Positions 25,601 through 40,600 of a DNA stretch of 64,000 bases are shown here, one piece after another. Made by a program: the position numbers and the translations under genes. The notes below the pieces were generated by a model. It did no database searches, had not been told where the DNA came from, and worked only from the letters and a program-made list of their open reading frames with translations. Each line of letters begins with the position of its first letter. Position 1 is the stretch's first letter. This stretch comes from Watersipora subatra (Eukaryota; Bryozoa; Gymnolaemata; Cheilostomatida; Watersiporidae). Location: NCBI RefSeq assembly GCF_963576615.1, contig NC_088711.1, positions 11,650,869-11,714,868 on the forward strand, read 5' to 3'.

Positions 25601-28600
25601 ATACATGTAATTTGAAATGACATCTGGGCATCCCCCTTTCTGTTCTCAAGCACACATTATCTTACTGTTTCAAATATACATCTTATTTGTAGAAGAGACA
25701 TGTACAATTTGTTTGTAGAATAGACAAGTACAGTCTGTTTGTAGGAGTCTTATACAGTTTTTTTTGTAAGAGATATAATAACTTTTGTTAACGGTTTGCC
25801 TGCCAGTGATCTTTGTTTGAGCTATTATGGAACAAATGAGCCATTTTCTGACTTCCATATGGTGAAACCTCACCAGTTCTAATAATTCTATTGCGCCAAA
25901 GTTTTGGCAGAAGATACAGACCAACCACTCTAAATCAAGTTGATTCGTTTCAATCTTTTTTCATATGTTGAAACCATAGATATAGTAAACCCATAGATAT
26001 AGTAAACTATAGATATAGTAAATAGGGTTTACTATATCTATGGTTGAAACTATCATATGCTGGACCAACACTCCTATGAGAATACACTGTAATTTATTTA
26101 ATCTATTGCTTCCCCACATATGAAACATCTGAAACCTCTTTGATCAACAAAACCCCTACATACAAAATTAATTAATGCAGAGTTCTGCTTCTTATGTTAA
26201 AACCATTGTATGTTGGATTCAAGATTTCTATGAGAATAAACTGTAATTTATTCAATTCATTCCCCTATCCACAAATTTATGAAAACTTTCATAACTGCCG
26301 CAAGTCATTACACTTAACATCAAAACAACTGCATGATATGAAATTATACAAAAACTAAATAACATTTAATGATCAAAGTAACAAATTAATAATCAATAAA
26401 AAGAGGTTTGTATTATTATTTTACACTAGAGATATGTGAGCAGAAGTGTAGGCTCAGTTCTAGCTACTCTAACTTATACTAGGTTAAGTATGTAGCCTAT
26501 ATATTTTAGGCCTTAAGTTTTGTTTTCAATTTTCACTACCCTTTTCACTTTTGCTTATAGTTACAATGTTTCGAGAAACTTCGAACATCATATGTTGGCA
26601 AATGTAGTCAAGGGTAGTCAATTATTCGCTCAGGTTTTACATAATATGTTGGAAGTTCGTACATTACATGTTCATATATTGATGTGATCGAAAATAGAGG
26701 CTTGACTGTATGTTATTTGTTTGTAAGGTTGTATCATATACAGAGTATATGTATCAATCTAGCATAAGATTGTTATTTGCTTGTGTTATTGTATATTCTA
26801 CAATGGGTTTCAGCTGAAGGACTCGAGTGTGACAACAAGCTGGTCACCTGTAGTAGTTCATGCTAATATAATAATTGAAATTTAACTGCTATTGTTAAAT
26901 ACTATGTCATCAAATCATTTGAGAGCTTGCTATATATCCTCATGTTGGCCACAATCATTGAAATCAGCAGTCTGGCTCCATCATTAGATAGAATATTGGC
27001 TCCCAATAACAGCTCTATAACCTGTTTGCTGCTCTTACTGTTGCTTTGAACTTTGGTAAATATTATACTGTACTCACAAAATCCTTTTTAGTTCTAGCTT
27101 TCATAAAAATGTTTTGAAAATTGTAATATATTTCTTTGCTGTTAATGGACTTTTTCTTGTAGAAAAATCACAACAGAGGACGCAGCGATTGATGAACTGC
27201 GAGTGGGCCTACGGTTTCTTGTGGCAAGGTTGTTCCTCCGGCTAAAAAAGGTGATAGTTTACTCGGTTTGAAGTTCTGTTTAAAAGTTAACTGGCGTCAT
27301 TTTTAAAATTACATTTGTGTATAGCAATGAAATCGTGATATTTTGTTTTTATCAACAATTCCGATGTTAGTAGAACAAAGAAAAGCGGTTTTAGAGACAA
27401 CACTTGTGAGGCAAGCGCTTGGCTGTGTTGTGAGGCGGCCATTTTTTTAGCGAAACAGATTGATGAATTACTGAAGTCATAGCTGTGGACTATCCAATGA
27501 CAAGACTAATTAGTTTATGCCTTTGATGCGTCATAACAGGAATTTTACAAGCTTATAAGGAAACTGAGTAATAAAATATAACATTAAAATAAGATTAGCG
27601 TTAGTAGTACTTGCTAAGCTTAGTCTATAGTTAAAATGCGAATTTCAGTTTACCTCCTCATGGAATTACTCCTTTGCATATGTGGAGTAAGGTCTAAGCA
27701 GATTGCTCAAATAAAAGTTATAATTTTCATATCCTACACTAGTTTTGAACTTGTGGTTATAGACCCACATCAGTTGGCTTGCGCAGCTCATTTTGTGGAT
27801 TGACCCATCACTAAATGCCTCCTTCAACCAGAATGGAAATATAAACATTTCTCTATAAGCTATTCTTCAAAGTAATTTCCTAAACCTATCAAATCATGCT
27901 CCAATTTCATGTATAAGTGTATCAAGTGGACAATTTTTAGATAATTTAGCACTAAACTGAGTGATTTAATATAATTATATAGCGTTGCAGCTTGTTTCCG
28001 GTCAATGTTTTGCCTATATCATGAATCTTTCTCCCTTTTTCATGACTTGAAAATGTTAATAAAACCTATTATTTGTTAAAAATTACTCAAGAAAATTATT
28101 CAAACCCCAATTTTTCTTGTTATGTGCTACTGATATTGCACTACTTTTTGGAGCTGTCAGTTAACCTGTAACAAGTTAATATAACATCATTTCATATCTT
28201 CATGATGTTAAATTTGCAGTTGATTTTTTATTGAAAATATGAACAATGTCATATTATTCTCAGTGCCTTATGATGCTACGGTCAGGTATAACTCTTCAAC
28301 TATAGTCGAGTCTGGCTCTTCATATACTACAGCATCTATAGACATTTTATAAATTCATTTTCTGGCACAGAAATTGTTAGAACACGTCTGATTGCTATCA
28401 GTAAAGAGATGCTTAGCGGTGTAACTATTTGATCAAAATAGATTGGAAGGTCTAGAAACATCTCACATAAAAAGTCCCCTTGTCAGAGTTTAAATATATG
28501 TAGTTACTAATTTTGGGTATCTTCTTTCTGATCATTTTGACATCTCACACCTTCCAGTTATTCATACTGCTATTACCATTGTTACAGCGTACGTAGTAAT

Positions 28601-31600
28601 TACATAGAATACTAATGAAACTCCAAGTTTTCTGTTCGTATTTTATTTTTATTACTTAAAAGCAAATCAACTTCAGATGTTCTAATAACAGTAATAACCT
28701 TTAGTTAAAAAGTTAAATATTTTGTGCTGTTAGTTTGGGCTACTTAAATCAAGTTATCAAGGAGTTATTCACAAATTCCATTAGCTCCTATTAATGCGCT
28801 GTGGCCTAAAATGTTCTAAAATGGTTTTAGCATTACTCTTTACAAAGATTCTTGGGGTGAGGTGAGTAGCATCTTTCAAATGTTGTCTTTTATAAAAATC
28901 ATTTAGTGATAGGTTTACGATTCAGACTTGTAAAATGTTTTGTTATTTGCTGTTCATTACTCTCATAGAATACTGAAATGGTAATATAGACTGACAGCGG
29001 TAATACAGAAACTGAAAGCAGTTATATAGGGGGAGCCAACAGTAATATTAATAAGGCAGCAATAATATGTAGCGTGGCAGCAACAATATACATGCTGTTC
29101 ACTTCTGTTAAGTGATGTACGGAAGCTTTGTCACTCGCAGTTGCATGTAAGTAAAGCCTCTTTCCATGCAGCTGCTGGCACTTGGCCAATTTCTTCTACA
29201 TTATTTTTTATTGATTTACTAGTACCTTAAGGTAATGACTGCACACTTGTGTCTTAGGTGAATCTAACAGAATTCATATCAAGAGAGATAATTCCTGCAG
29301 TGGCCACCCATCTAGTCCAGCATGTGCATTCTCATCGTAAAGGTTTGCCATTTATTATATGTTCTCTAGATACATTACTTATTGAATTAATTTTTATGTT
29401 TTGTTCTTACTAGCATTCTGAGAATACGCATTGTCATGATTCGTTTGTTGGTTATCAGTAAATTAGATTTTAAGATCTGTTCAGATAAACAAAATAATTC
29501 GATTTAAGATAACTAAATCGTTCTATAAAATAGCTCGAAATAAAAACTGTAAAACATTATTAAACAAACATTCAAGTTTTATTACTGGCTGTATAACAGA
29601 AATCAGTACATATAGAAATGTCAAGGAAAAAATAGTTTGTATTTCATTTTTTGGATATTCTGTGGAGTAGGCGCCGTGAAGGCTGGTGCTAGTTACAGCG
29701 TTTTGTAGTGGCTCTTATTACAGCCTTATGACAGCATTAATAGTTATAATAAAAGCAATGATTGCCTGCCACTTCTTGTGAAGTGGCAGGCAATCAACAC
29801 AAGAGGTCTGACTCAACACACTAATCTAAAGGTTATGTGTAGCTAGATAAGGCTAGCGTGGGTATGAGAAGGAAGACTTGTCACTCACACCTATAACTGT
29901 AGTTCCTTAGAGCAGGTAATTCGTAAACCCAACTAAAGCAATTGCTTAGGATGCGAGATGTGAGACATTCAGTTAGTTTAGTATCTGCAGTTACTGCTAG
30001 CCAATTATTTGCTAAATCATGTGGTTGGAAGCAATAACAATGGTGGGACCATGTCCGTGATTTGATGCAATGGTGCTGGTGGAACCGTGTCTCTGATTTG
30101 ATGCAATGGTGCTGGTGGGACCGTGTCTGTGATTTGATGCAATGGTGCTTGTGGAACCGTGTCCGTGATTTGATGCAATGGTGCTGGTGGGACCGTGTCC
30201 GTGGTTTGATGCAATGGTGCTGGTGCTAGTGGGACCGTGTCCGTGATTTGATGCAATGGTGCATGTGAAACCGTGTCCCTGATTTGATGTAATGGTGCTG
30301 GTGGCACCGTGTCCGTGATTTGATGTAATGGTGCTGGTGGGACCATGTCCGTGATTTGATGCAATGGTGCTGGTGGAACCGTGTCCGTGGTTTGATGCAA
30401 TGGTGCTGGTGGGACCGTGTCCATAATTTGATGCAATGGTGCTGGTGGAACCACATCACAATAATTAATTGTTGGACTTGAAAAAATAGTTGAGGTGTTT
30501 CCTTATTTAAACCGTGCAAATATTTAGCCTATAAAAGCACTCCTACCGTCGTTAGCAAACCGATATGTATCTGTGCTATAAGGCTGAAATATGTGTGCTG
30601 GCTCACTGAACAGCTACACTATAAAAGCATAGTGTGTGTGAATTGTTTTTGCAAGTCATATGACATGACTCTTCATAAGTTTTTCAGTTAACTATGACAT
30701 GTTCTAGGAAAGGGTTATACCCATGTTTAGTGATATGTTCTCATTTTACATTTGGTCATGGCTGTATGTCGGACCATGCTTATTCATCTTGCTCTTCCTC
30801 CATTAAGTCTTTTTCACTCAATACAGACATCTTTTACTGAGAATTTACTGATTGGTTTAATATGCAGGTTTTATCAACTAACCTGAACATAAAGTACACA
30901 ACTAGTATTATAAATATTGTGACAAGTATGTATTGAAGACTCTGATATCTGAAAAGTGTTCAGCCATAGGTATTTAGCAGTACAATTCAAAATTCCAAAC
31001 AGCAAACATAAATAGCTAAATAAATCCCCAATTAGATTTAAATGTGTTCTTAGAAATGTAAAAATATTGTGTATCTACATGTAATATGAACCGAAGGTAA
31101 AGCTAAATTTCTTTACTGGTGTGACTTCACATGCCATAAAATTATACGCTTAGCTTTTTTTCATGGTGTTTCCCTCCCTACTACCAGACAGTTAGTCAAC
31201 AACTGATCCAAGTCAAAGGACGGCTGAAAGTTTGTGCTGAGTGCTTAATGTCAGTGTCATAGGTCAATTCACATTCTCTTAGTTCAAGCAATCACAGGCT
31301 CTCACATCTGACAACCTACCTATGGAACGTTTTGCATCAACACTTCACCGGTTTAGCCTCAGTGTTTTGCTGTAGCAGCTCTTGGGAAGCATGAAGCGTT
31401 TTTGCTTCAACCATAAGTAACAGAGTTTTTCTGCCTGAAACAGATGTGTTCTGTGTTGTATATTCGAACCCATTGCATTGTATATCGCACCTGCTTTCTT
31501 AAAGAACTAGAAGACATTTTCATGATACAATTCTGGTATGTTTATAGCTCAGCATTCATCATAACCATTTGCTTTTCAGAATGATCTAGTGAGAAAGTCA

Positions 31601-34600
31601 TTTGTATCATTCAGGCTGATAAACAGCCATTACAATAGATGGCAATCTTACTTTTCCAAATTCTTTGTGACCCAGCATTTAGAGTATTTGGGAAACCGTA
31701 TATTATATTCACTGCATTGATTGTTAATATTATTGGTCTTTACTGACACTAGGTTGTGAACCATTTCTATCTCATTTTTGTGTTGTGGTAGTACAAATCA
31801 AAGAGGTTCTTATCTTCGTGCTTGTCTTCATCATTGTCTTCGAATTCTTAATTAGAGTTTACATGTATGTCTAATATAGTTAGAGTTTACATGTATGTCT
31901 AATATAATTAGAGTTTACATGTATGTCTAATATAGTTAGAGTTTGCACGTATGTCTAATATAGTTAGAGTTTACACGTATGTCTAATATAGTTAGAGTTT
32001 ACATTTATGTCTAATATAATTAGAGTTTACATGTATATCTAATATAATTAGAGTTTACATGTATGTCTAATATAGTTAGAGTTTACATTTATGTCTAATA
32101 TAATTAGAGTTTACATGTATATCTAATATAATTAGAGTTTACATGTATGTCTAATATAGTTAGAGTTTACATGTATGTCTAATATAGTTAGAGTTTACAT
32201 TTATGTCTAATATAATTAGAGTTTACATGTATGTCTAATATAATTAGAGTTTACATGTATGTCTAATATAGTTAGAGTTTACATGTATGTCTAATATAGT
32301 TAGAGTTTACATGTATGTCTAATATAGTTAGAGCTTACATGTATGTCTAATATAGTTAGAGTTTACACGTATGTCTAATATAGTTAGAGTTTACATGTAT
32401 GTCTAATATAATTAGAGTTTACATGTATGTCTAATATAATTAGAGTTTACATGTATGTCTAATATAGTTAGAGTTTACATTTATGACTAATATAGTTAGA
32501 GTTTACACGTATGTCCAATATAGTTAGAGTTTACATGTATGTCTAATATAGTTAGAGCTTACATGTATGTCTAATATAGTTAGAGTTTACACGTATGTCT
32601 AATATAGTTAGAGTTTACATGTATGTCTAATATAATTAGAGTTTACATGTATGTCTAATATAATTAGAGTTTACACGTATGTCTAATATAGTTAGAGTTT
32701 ACATTTATGACTAATATAGTTAGAGTTTACACGTATGTCCAATATAGTTAGAGTTTACATGTATGTCTAATATAGTTAGAGCTTACATGTATGTCTAATA
32801 TAGTTAGAGTTTACACGTATGTCTAATATAGTTAGAGTTTACATGTATGTCTAATATAATTAGAGTTTACATGTATGTCTAATATAATTAGAGTTTACAT
32901 GTATGTCTAATATAGTTAGAGTTTACACGTATGTCTAATATAGTTAGAGTTTACATGTATGTCTAATATAGTTAGAGTTTACATGTATGTCTAATATAGT
33001 TAGAGTTTACATGTATGTCTAATATAGTTAGAGTTTACACGTATGTCTAATATAGTTAGAGTTTACATTTATGTCTAATATAATTAGAGTTTACATGTAT
33101 GTCTAATATAGTTAGAGTTTACATGTATGTCTAATATAGTTAGAGTTTACATGTATGTCTAATATAATTAGAGTTTACATGTATGTCTAATATAGTTAGA
33201 GTTTACATGTATGTCTAATATAGTTAGAGTTTACACGTATGTTCAATATAGTTAGAGTTTACATGTATATCTAATAAAGTTACAATTTGAGTCTACCCAA
33301 TCTGGATTTATTATTTTATTATTCTCTGATGATAATTTCTAAAACTTACTTTTACTCTTGGATTCTCGCGTTAGACAGATTGTCTGCTAACAGAACTAAG
33401 TCATAGTTACTAATCTAAATATTATATAAAAATACCTGTGCAAGTAGTAACATTAAATATGGAAGATACAGAGGTAACCTTGACTGAGTTTAAACTGTTG
33501 CAAATATTGTTTAATTGACAACATGGTTGGTGCGTTTATGCACCGTCAGCAACGCTAGCTCTGTAGAAGCCTGTCCGCTTGCAGATCAGTTGTTAATTAA
33601 TAGGGTAAAAATATTTGTTTATAAGTTTAAGCTATTCTCAATAGTCATGCGTTTATCATGTTAATATTGGTCATGGGAATATTGGTCATCTTATTGACCA
33701 ATCAAAAACCGTAATCAATGAAACTCCCATTTCTGTAGGCTTTCATGTTTCCAAAATATTTTTCAAAATACAGCTTCACTTCCTCATACCTTTTTACTCC
33801 ATACAAAGTTCTTTAATTGAGAAGATACAAAAGATTTAGGCAGTATTTCCTTTTCCAAATTGAGCAAAACTCCTAACGGTGCCTTCAATGGAAACAATTG
33901 TTACTATATAAGGTTATTACTATTGTTACTTACCATATAAGGTCTTTCATTTAGCTATAGGCAGGAACCTAACTCGATCACCTTACTGTTAAAAGTTTGT
34001 GTTTATTTCATGAGATTTGAGTAGAAACACGGCGCGTGTTCTGGCCTTGAGCCATCAACTTAAGCCACAGATATAATTACTGTATACTCATACATAGCTG
34101 ACCATTTATCACTCTTATAGCTCTGACATGGATTTTGTCTGACTGGAGCTAATGCTTGTGGTTACGTTAGATATGAAGCCATGAAGCCGTAATGTTGATT
34201 ATTCAAACTGTCTTGTTATGTTGGACAGTTGGCAGGTACAACGCTGACAGAATTAGGTTATGGAGAAATCGAGTTCACAGAAGTCAGTTTACAAGAGAGG
34301 ATGAGCTCATCTACCTCAAACACCTTACGCACTCTATCCTCCCCTTCCTCCTTTCAGACAATGTCAAGACTAGCAGGTGACAGCTATTGACACGCTCTCA
34401 TTTCTCACAAAGGTGTTCACAAAGGCCTATTCCAATGGTTGTTGCGCAAAACATTGCCTGTCGCGAAACCAGAATCTACTGCCGTTTCCCTGGTTGTATC
34501 CTAGTTTATTCTTAAAAATTTACTATCTAAGTGTTGCACCTCTACTACTAACAAGTTATGTATGTTTTATCATAGGATATTTCATTGTGTATTGTTGAAC

Positions 34601-37600
34601 AGTTTCGGTTCACCGTACCGATAGCTACCATTACAGCCCATTTTAAATGCTGTTGTAACATTTCAAGTCACTTCAAGACACTTGAGTAGATATCAGTTGT
34701 TAATGAATTTGTCATGAAGCGTGTTTAAATACAACGTAAACAAAGTTTCAGTCTGTTTTTGTTATGAGCTTAATTGAAGTGCTGCCTAGGCAGCAATACA
34801 AATGCACTTTGTTTGCTTACGCATTTCAGCTCTTTGAGCATAGACAGGCGAAGAAGGTAAAATTTAAATTTAGTTCCAGTCGAACTCAGAAAATAAGCAT
34901 CACCATTTTGAATCTTGTAAGGTTTTCTGTCATATCTTGTGTAATGATATGCATGCATTTCAACCTATCCGGAAGCTATTTATCATCCTTTCACTTAGAG
35001 CTGTCTGCTTTGAATTGAGCTATGTTAAAATTACTGTGAGAAAAGGAAAACATCATCCTTATGATCTTTGAGCCTCTGTGCTAGCATAAGTTATCCAATA
35101 ACAGTGGTATATAGAGCTACCGTAAAACCTCTATTTGAGCACCACGGTGGCATTCTATTAAAGGTGACGTTCAAAAAGAAGGTGACGCTTTATTTTTCAA
35201 CTAGCTTATCAGAATTTTAGGATAATAAATGTAGCATTTTTACAGGTGAAGCGATGCTAATGTCGCCTATATTGCGTACTTTTCTTTGGACAGAGCAGCA
35301 TTTCTGTCAGCCTCAGTATTTTGCTAAACCATTTTTCATATATGTCGAAGTCTCAGACTGAGTTAAACAAGGACCTACTACTGAGTATAACCTATTAGAC
35401 ACACAATTATTAATTATTTTGATGATGTTGCTTTCAAAGTTCTAAGGAAAAACTGAAAGCTTTGGAATTAGAAACAGACTTGATATGCTGTAACAATGGC
35501 CGCTATTACATTGTCCGGTGTTTCGAAAGTGTATTCTCATCATTCATCTCAACGTTTTAAAGTCTTCATATCAGGTTGTAACCCACGTTATGAACGAATC
35601 TGAAGACAAATGGATCGGATTCAGACCTTAGTAACTTTAAATCGGAGTGTAGTTTTTATGATTGTGACGATTGGCACACCATCACTAAAGCCCTGGCAAC
35701 CACTACAGTAACAACGAAAAAATTAATGTTAATGATGTAACCGAGTCATTACTACTACCATTTTGTGGACAATTTTCTACTGGTCACTTTATTATAGTTC
35801 CTAAAGATGAAACATAATGAATGTCAACGTGGCGTCTAATAAGAGATGATGCTCAAGTAAAGGGTGGCATTGTATTTTTCAACCCTTCCCCTTTAGTTGT
35901 GTTCTATTAGAGGTGGCATTCAAATAAAGGTGGCACTCAAAAGAGGTTTTACGGTATATGGATATTTGCAAGGTGATCTGCTGTTGATGTTACTCCAACA
36001 TGTTTGAAAAATTAGTTTACAAAAAGTGTAAATCTTATTTAGGCTACATCAATGTTTCAAATATTATCCCTTTGTTCTCTATAGCTGTTTTTCGGTGACA
36101 GTTTTGTTCTCTGTGAGTGTCTCTGATGACTCTTATGCTCCCCTGGCTGTTGCTTAGCAGACATGTTTCCAATGGATGTATCTAGAAAAGTGGCTACCAT
36201 TCCCACTAATCATATAAAGTGTCAAACAGTAGCTGTCTTTAGTTAAATTACCAAAGTCTTGTGCATAATTTTGTGATACTCAATGAAACGTCAAAAAATT
36301 TTGTATGATCCGACAGAAGCCTGAAGTTGCTGCTTGAAGAACTGATAGCCGGAATGGTGCTGCTGCCTGGTCTAGACAAGTTGGCAGACCCAGACTTTAT
36401 CAACAACTTGCTGATTATAATGGCTGATGACGAGCCCCCTCCGGTCAATCCAGACCCACCCTCCGAGTCAGTGGAGATACTCGGCCACTTCTCCCTTCCA
36501 AACTCTACTATGCAGTCGGTGAGAGCATTTGATGTCATGTCAATGTTTCTATTGGTTGTAATCAACATTTCGAAGCCTATTGCAAGAGCTAAATGTGTTC
36601 TCAGGCAGGCATTTAGGCCAATTTTAATGGGTTCCCTCCTTCTGCGTGCTTTATCTGCTTTGCATTTTTAAGGTTGACTAAATATTGGTGCTGCAGAGTG
36701 GTTCATAGCTAATAGCTAGGCATTGAGAGTGATAGGGAAATATGTGAGTTGTCTAGTTTACCCTTGATTATACAGCACACAAGGTTATGTTTATAAGTTG
36801 AGTTTCTACTGATAGTTGACAGGTTATGTTTATAGTTAAAATTGAGTTTCAACTGATAGTTGACAGGTTATGTTTATAGTTGAAGTTAAGTTTATACTGA
36901 TAGTTGACAGGTTATGTTTATAGTTTAAGGTGAGTTTATATTGATAGTTGACAGATTATGTTTATAGTTTAAGGTGAGTTTATACTGATAGTTGACAGGT
37001 TATTTTTATAGTTTAAGGTGAGTTTATATTGATAGTTGACAGGTTATGTTCATAGTTTAAGGTGAGTTTATATTGATAATTGTCATGTTATGTTCATAGT
37101 TTAAGGTGTGTTTATATTGATAGTTGACAGGTTATGTTCATAGTTTAAGGTAAGTTTATATTGATAATTGACTGGTTATGTTTATAGTTTAAGGTGAGTT
37201 TATATTGATAGTTGACAGGTTATGTTCATAGTTTAAGGTAAGTTTATATTGATAATTGACAGGTTATGTTTATAGTTTAAGGTGAGTTTATATTGATAGT
37301 TGACAGGTTATGTTCATAGTTTAAGGTAAGTTTATATTGATAATTGACAGGTTATGTTTATAGTTTAAGGTGAGTTTATATTGATAGTTGACAGGTTATG
37401 TTTAAAGTTTAAGGTGAGTTTCTACTGATAGTTGACAGGTTATGTTCATAGTTTAAAGTAAGTTTATATTGATAATTGACAGGTTATGTTTATAGTTTAA
37501 GGTGAGTTTATATTGATAGTTGACAGGTTATGTTCATAGTTTAAGGTAAGTTTATATTGATAATTGACAGGTTATGTTTATAGTTTAAGGTGAGTTTATA

Positions 37601-40600
37601 TTGATAGTTGACAGGTTATGTTTAAAGTTTAAGGTGAGTTTATATCGATAGTTGACAGGTTATGTTTATAGTTTAAGTTGAGTTTCTACTGATAGTTGAC
37701 AGGTTATGTTTATAGTTTGAGGTGAGTTTATACTGACAGTTGACAGGTTATGTTTATAGTTTAAGGTGAGTTTATACTGATAGTTGACAGGTTATGTTTA
37801 TAGTTTAAGTTGAGTTTATACTGATAGTTGACAGGTTATGTTTATAGTTTAAGTTGAGTTTATACTGATAGTTGACAGGTTATGTTCATAGTTTAAGGTG
37901 AGTTTATATTGATAGTTGACAGGTTATGTTTAAAGTTTAAGGTGAGTTTATATTGATAGTTGACAGGTTATGTTTAAAGTTTAAGGTAAGTTTATATTGA
38001 TAATTGACAGGTTATGTTTATAGTTTAAGGTGAGTTTATATTGATAGTTGACAGGTTATGTTCATAGTTTAAGGTAAGTTTATATTGATAATTGACAGGT
38101 TATGTTTATAGTTTAAGGTGAGTTTATATTGATAGTTGACAGGTTATGTTTAAAGTTTAAGGTGAGTTTCTACTGATAGTTGACAGGTTATGTTCATAGT
38201 TTAAAGTAAGTTTATATTGATAATTGACAGGTTATGTTTATAGTTTAAGGTGAGTTTATATTGATAGTTGACAGGTTATGTTCATAGTTTAAGGTAAGTT
38301 TATATTGATAATTGACAGGTTATGTTTATAGTTTAAGGTGAGTTTATATTGATAGTTGACAGGTTATGTTTAAAGTTTAAGGTGAGTTTATATCGATAGT
38401 TGACAGGTTATGTTTATAGTTTAAGTTGAGTTTCTACTGATAGTTGACAGGTTATGTTTATAGTTTGAGGTGAGTTTATACTGACAGTTGACAGGTTATG
38501 TTTATAGTTTAAGGTGAGTTTATACTGATAGTTGACAGGTTATGTTTATAGTTTAAGTTGAGTTTATACTGATAGTTGACAGGTTATGTTTATAGTTTAA
38601 GTTGAGTTTATACTGATAGTTGACAGGTTATGTTCATAGTTTAAGTTGAGTTTATACTGATAGTTGACAGGTTATGTTTATAGTTTAAGTTGAGTTTATA
38701 CTGATAGTTGACAGGTTATGTTCATAGTTTAAGGTGAGTTTATATTGATAGTTGACAGGTTATGTTTAAAGTTTAAGGTGAGTTTATATTGATAGTTGAC
38801 AGGTTATGTTTATAGTTTAAGTTGAGTTTATACTGATAGTTGACAGGTTATGTTCATAGTTTAAGTTGAGTTTATACTGATAGTTGACAGGTTATGTTTA
38901 TAGTTTAAGGTGAGTTTAGGCCGACAGTAGTCTAGTTATGTTCATAGTTTCAGTGATGATGTTGCTGACACAAGACAGGTTAAAATTTTAGTTTTATTGC
39001 CACGATCTTTGCAAAATTCTTGATGACCAGACACTCCTCATGTCTTTCATGGATGTAATGAAGGAAAATGGAGGACTGAGGTTTCTACAGTTCTTCCTCA
39101 CTTTAGGTAACAGATCATATTTTTCATATAAATCAGCCCTTATTATATACTGAACATCCACCATTATCATTGTTCTACGTATGTATATATGTATTATATA
39201 TGTATTATATAATCATTTAGGCAGACTATACCAATTACTCACAGGTAGTAAACTTTAGCTGTGGCTTTTGTTAACACCGTGAAGATGCTCGGGGAAGTGT
39301 GCTACTCGCGTCCTGTGGAGTTGTAGTGCACCAGCATGTAGTGGCAGTTTCATGTACCTATGTATAATAATGGTTTAGTGTACCAGTGTGGAATGGCAGT
39401 TTAGTCTACTTGTGTACAAGAACCATTATGTATAATTCATTGCATAATATCATTATTAGAACATACTATCACAACCTATTTAACTTTTTTTGCTGTAAGA
39501 GTTTGATGTACAGTCATACTTCGACTTACGAGCTTAATGCGTTCCGAGACTGAGCTCGTATGTCAATTTACTCGCATGTTGGTGCAATTTATTTATATAT
39601 AGAACAAGTAAATATATATTGATTGGTTTCCATACTCTAAAAAAAGCAAATAAAACACTCAAAACAAGATATTGTAACAGAAAGAACATGTTGGTTATTG
39701 TCCTAACGTACTACATGCTTTCAAAAAGCAACAAATAAAAAATAATGCAAGGAAATGTGATAAATTAAAATGTAAAATTAAATACATACAATAGCAGTCA
39801 ACGCTAGCATTTGCTAGAGAGGGAGATATAAGTTATCCTTCATTACAACAGTTGACTTTGATAAATTTGGATTTTATAAAAGTGTTAAAAGACAAACTTA
39901 GAAGCAAACCTAAAAGCAAACTTTTATTTTTAATTAAACGTAATTAAAATTTCTTCGGCGTTCATAGTTTGAAGTTTCTCGCTGGTTAGCTAATTTTTCC
40001 TTTTTTTTTCGCTTTCATGACTAGCCGGCCGTTTTAAGATAAACCTATCTAAGGACGCTTGCATTTGTCGCCCTTTCAACATGTTGCGATTAGGACGAAC
40101 ACAGGTGTCGTCACAAATTGACTAATGCACGACCACTAGCCAACTTGTCCGAATGTCTATTAAACAGTTTGGATAGATAGCGCCGGCCTTTTCACATAGC
40201 ATCGTTTTAGTTAAGCTGTCAGCGGCCAATTGTTGGTCCAATGCCATCAACGGTTGTGAAGATTGCTGCACCGTTTATAAACTATGGTTAGTCCTTTTGC
40301 GAACTAAATGCCCTGAATATAATCCTTCTGTTTGATAATTATGAATGTATTTCTGTCATATTGCCGAGCTAGCTCAATCACGCATTCACATTTCGCATAT
40401 TTTTCAATACTTTTCCGTTTAATATCAACTGTTATCATTTGCTTTTTCTTTGTATTATCTTTCATTTTACTGGCAAACTTTCGGTCTACGCACAGTAAGT
40501 TTAATTCACATAATTCTGCACAGAAAATCGTGCACAAAAAACACGGTACAACAGTATAACCTGAGCAGTTGAAAAATACAGAGTGATGCTGTTCTCATAA

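Noticed and set aside
30017..30519. 145-codon Pro/His-rich ORF (VPPAPLHQITDT repeats)
   Set aside because: A 36-bp tandem array inside SNX14 intron 8; no splice context or non-repeat coding sequence.
31851..33280. CRISPR-like appearance of regularly repeated units
   Set aside because: Units are head-to-tail without spacers, in an intron of an animal gene: a minisatellite.
36248..36568. 106-codon antisense ORF opposite SNX14 exon 10
   Set aside because: Shadow of a conserved PXA exon on the plus strand; no family match of its own.
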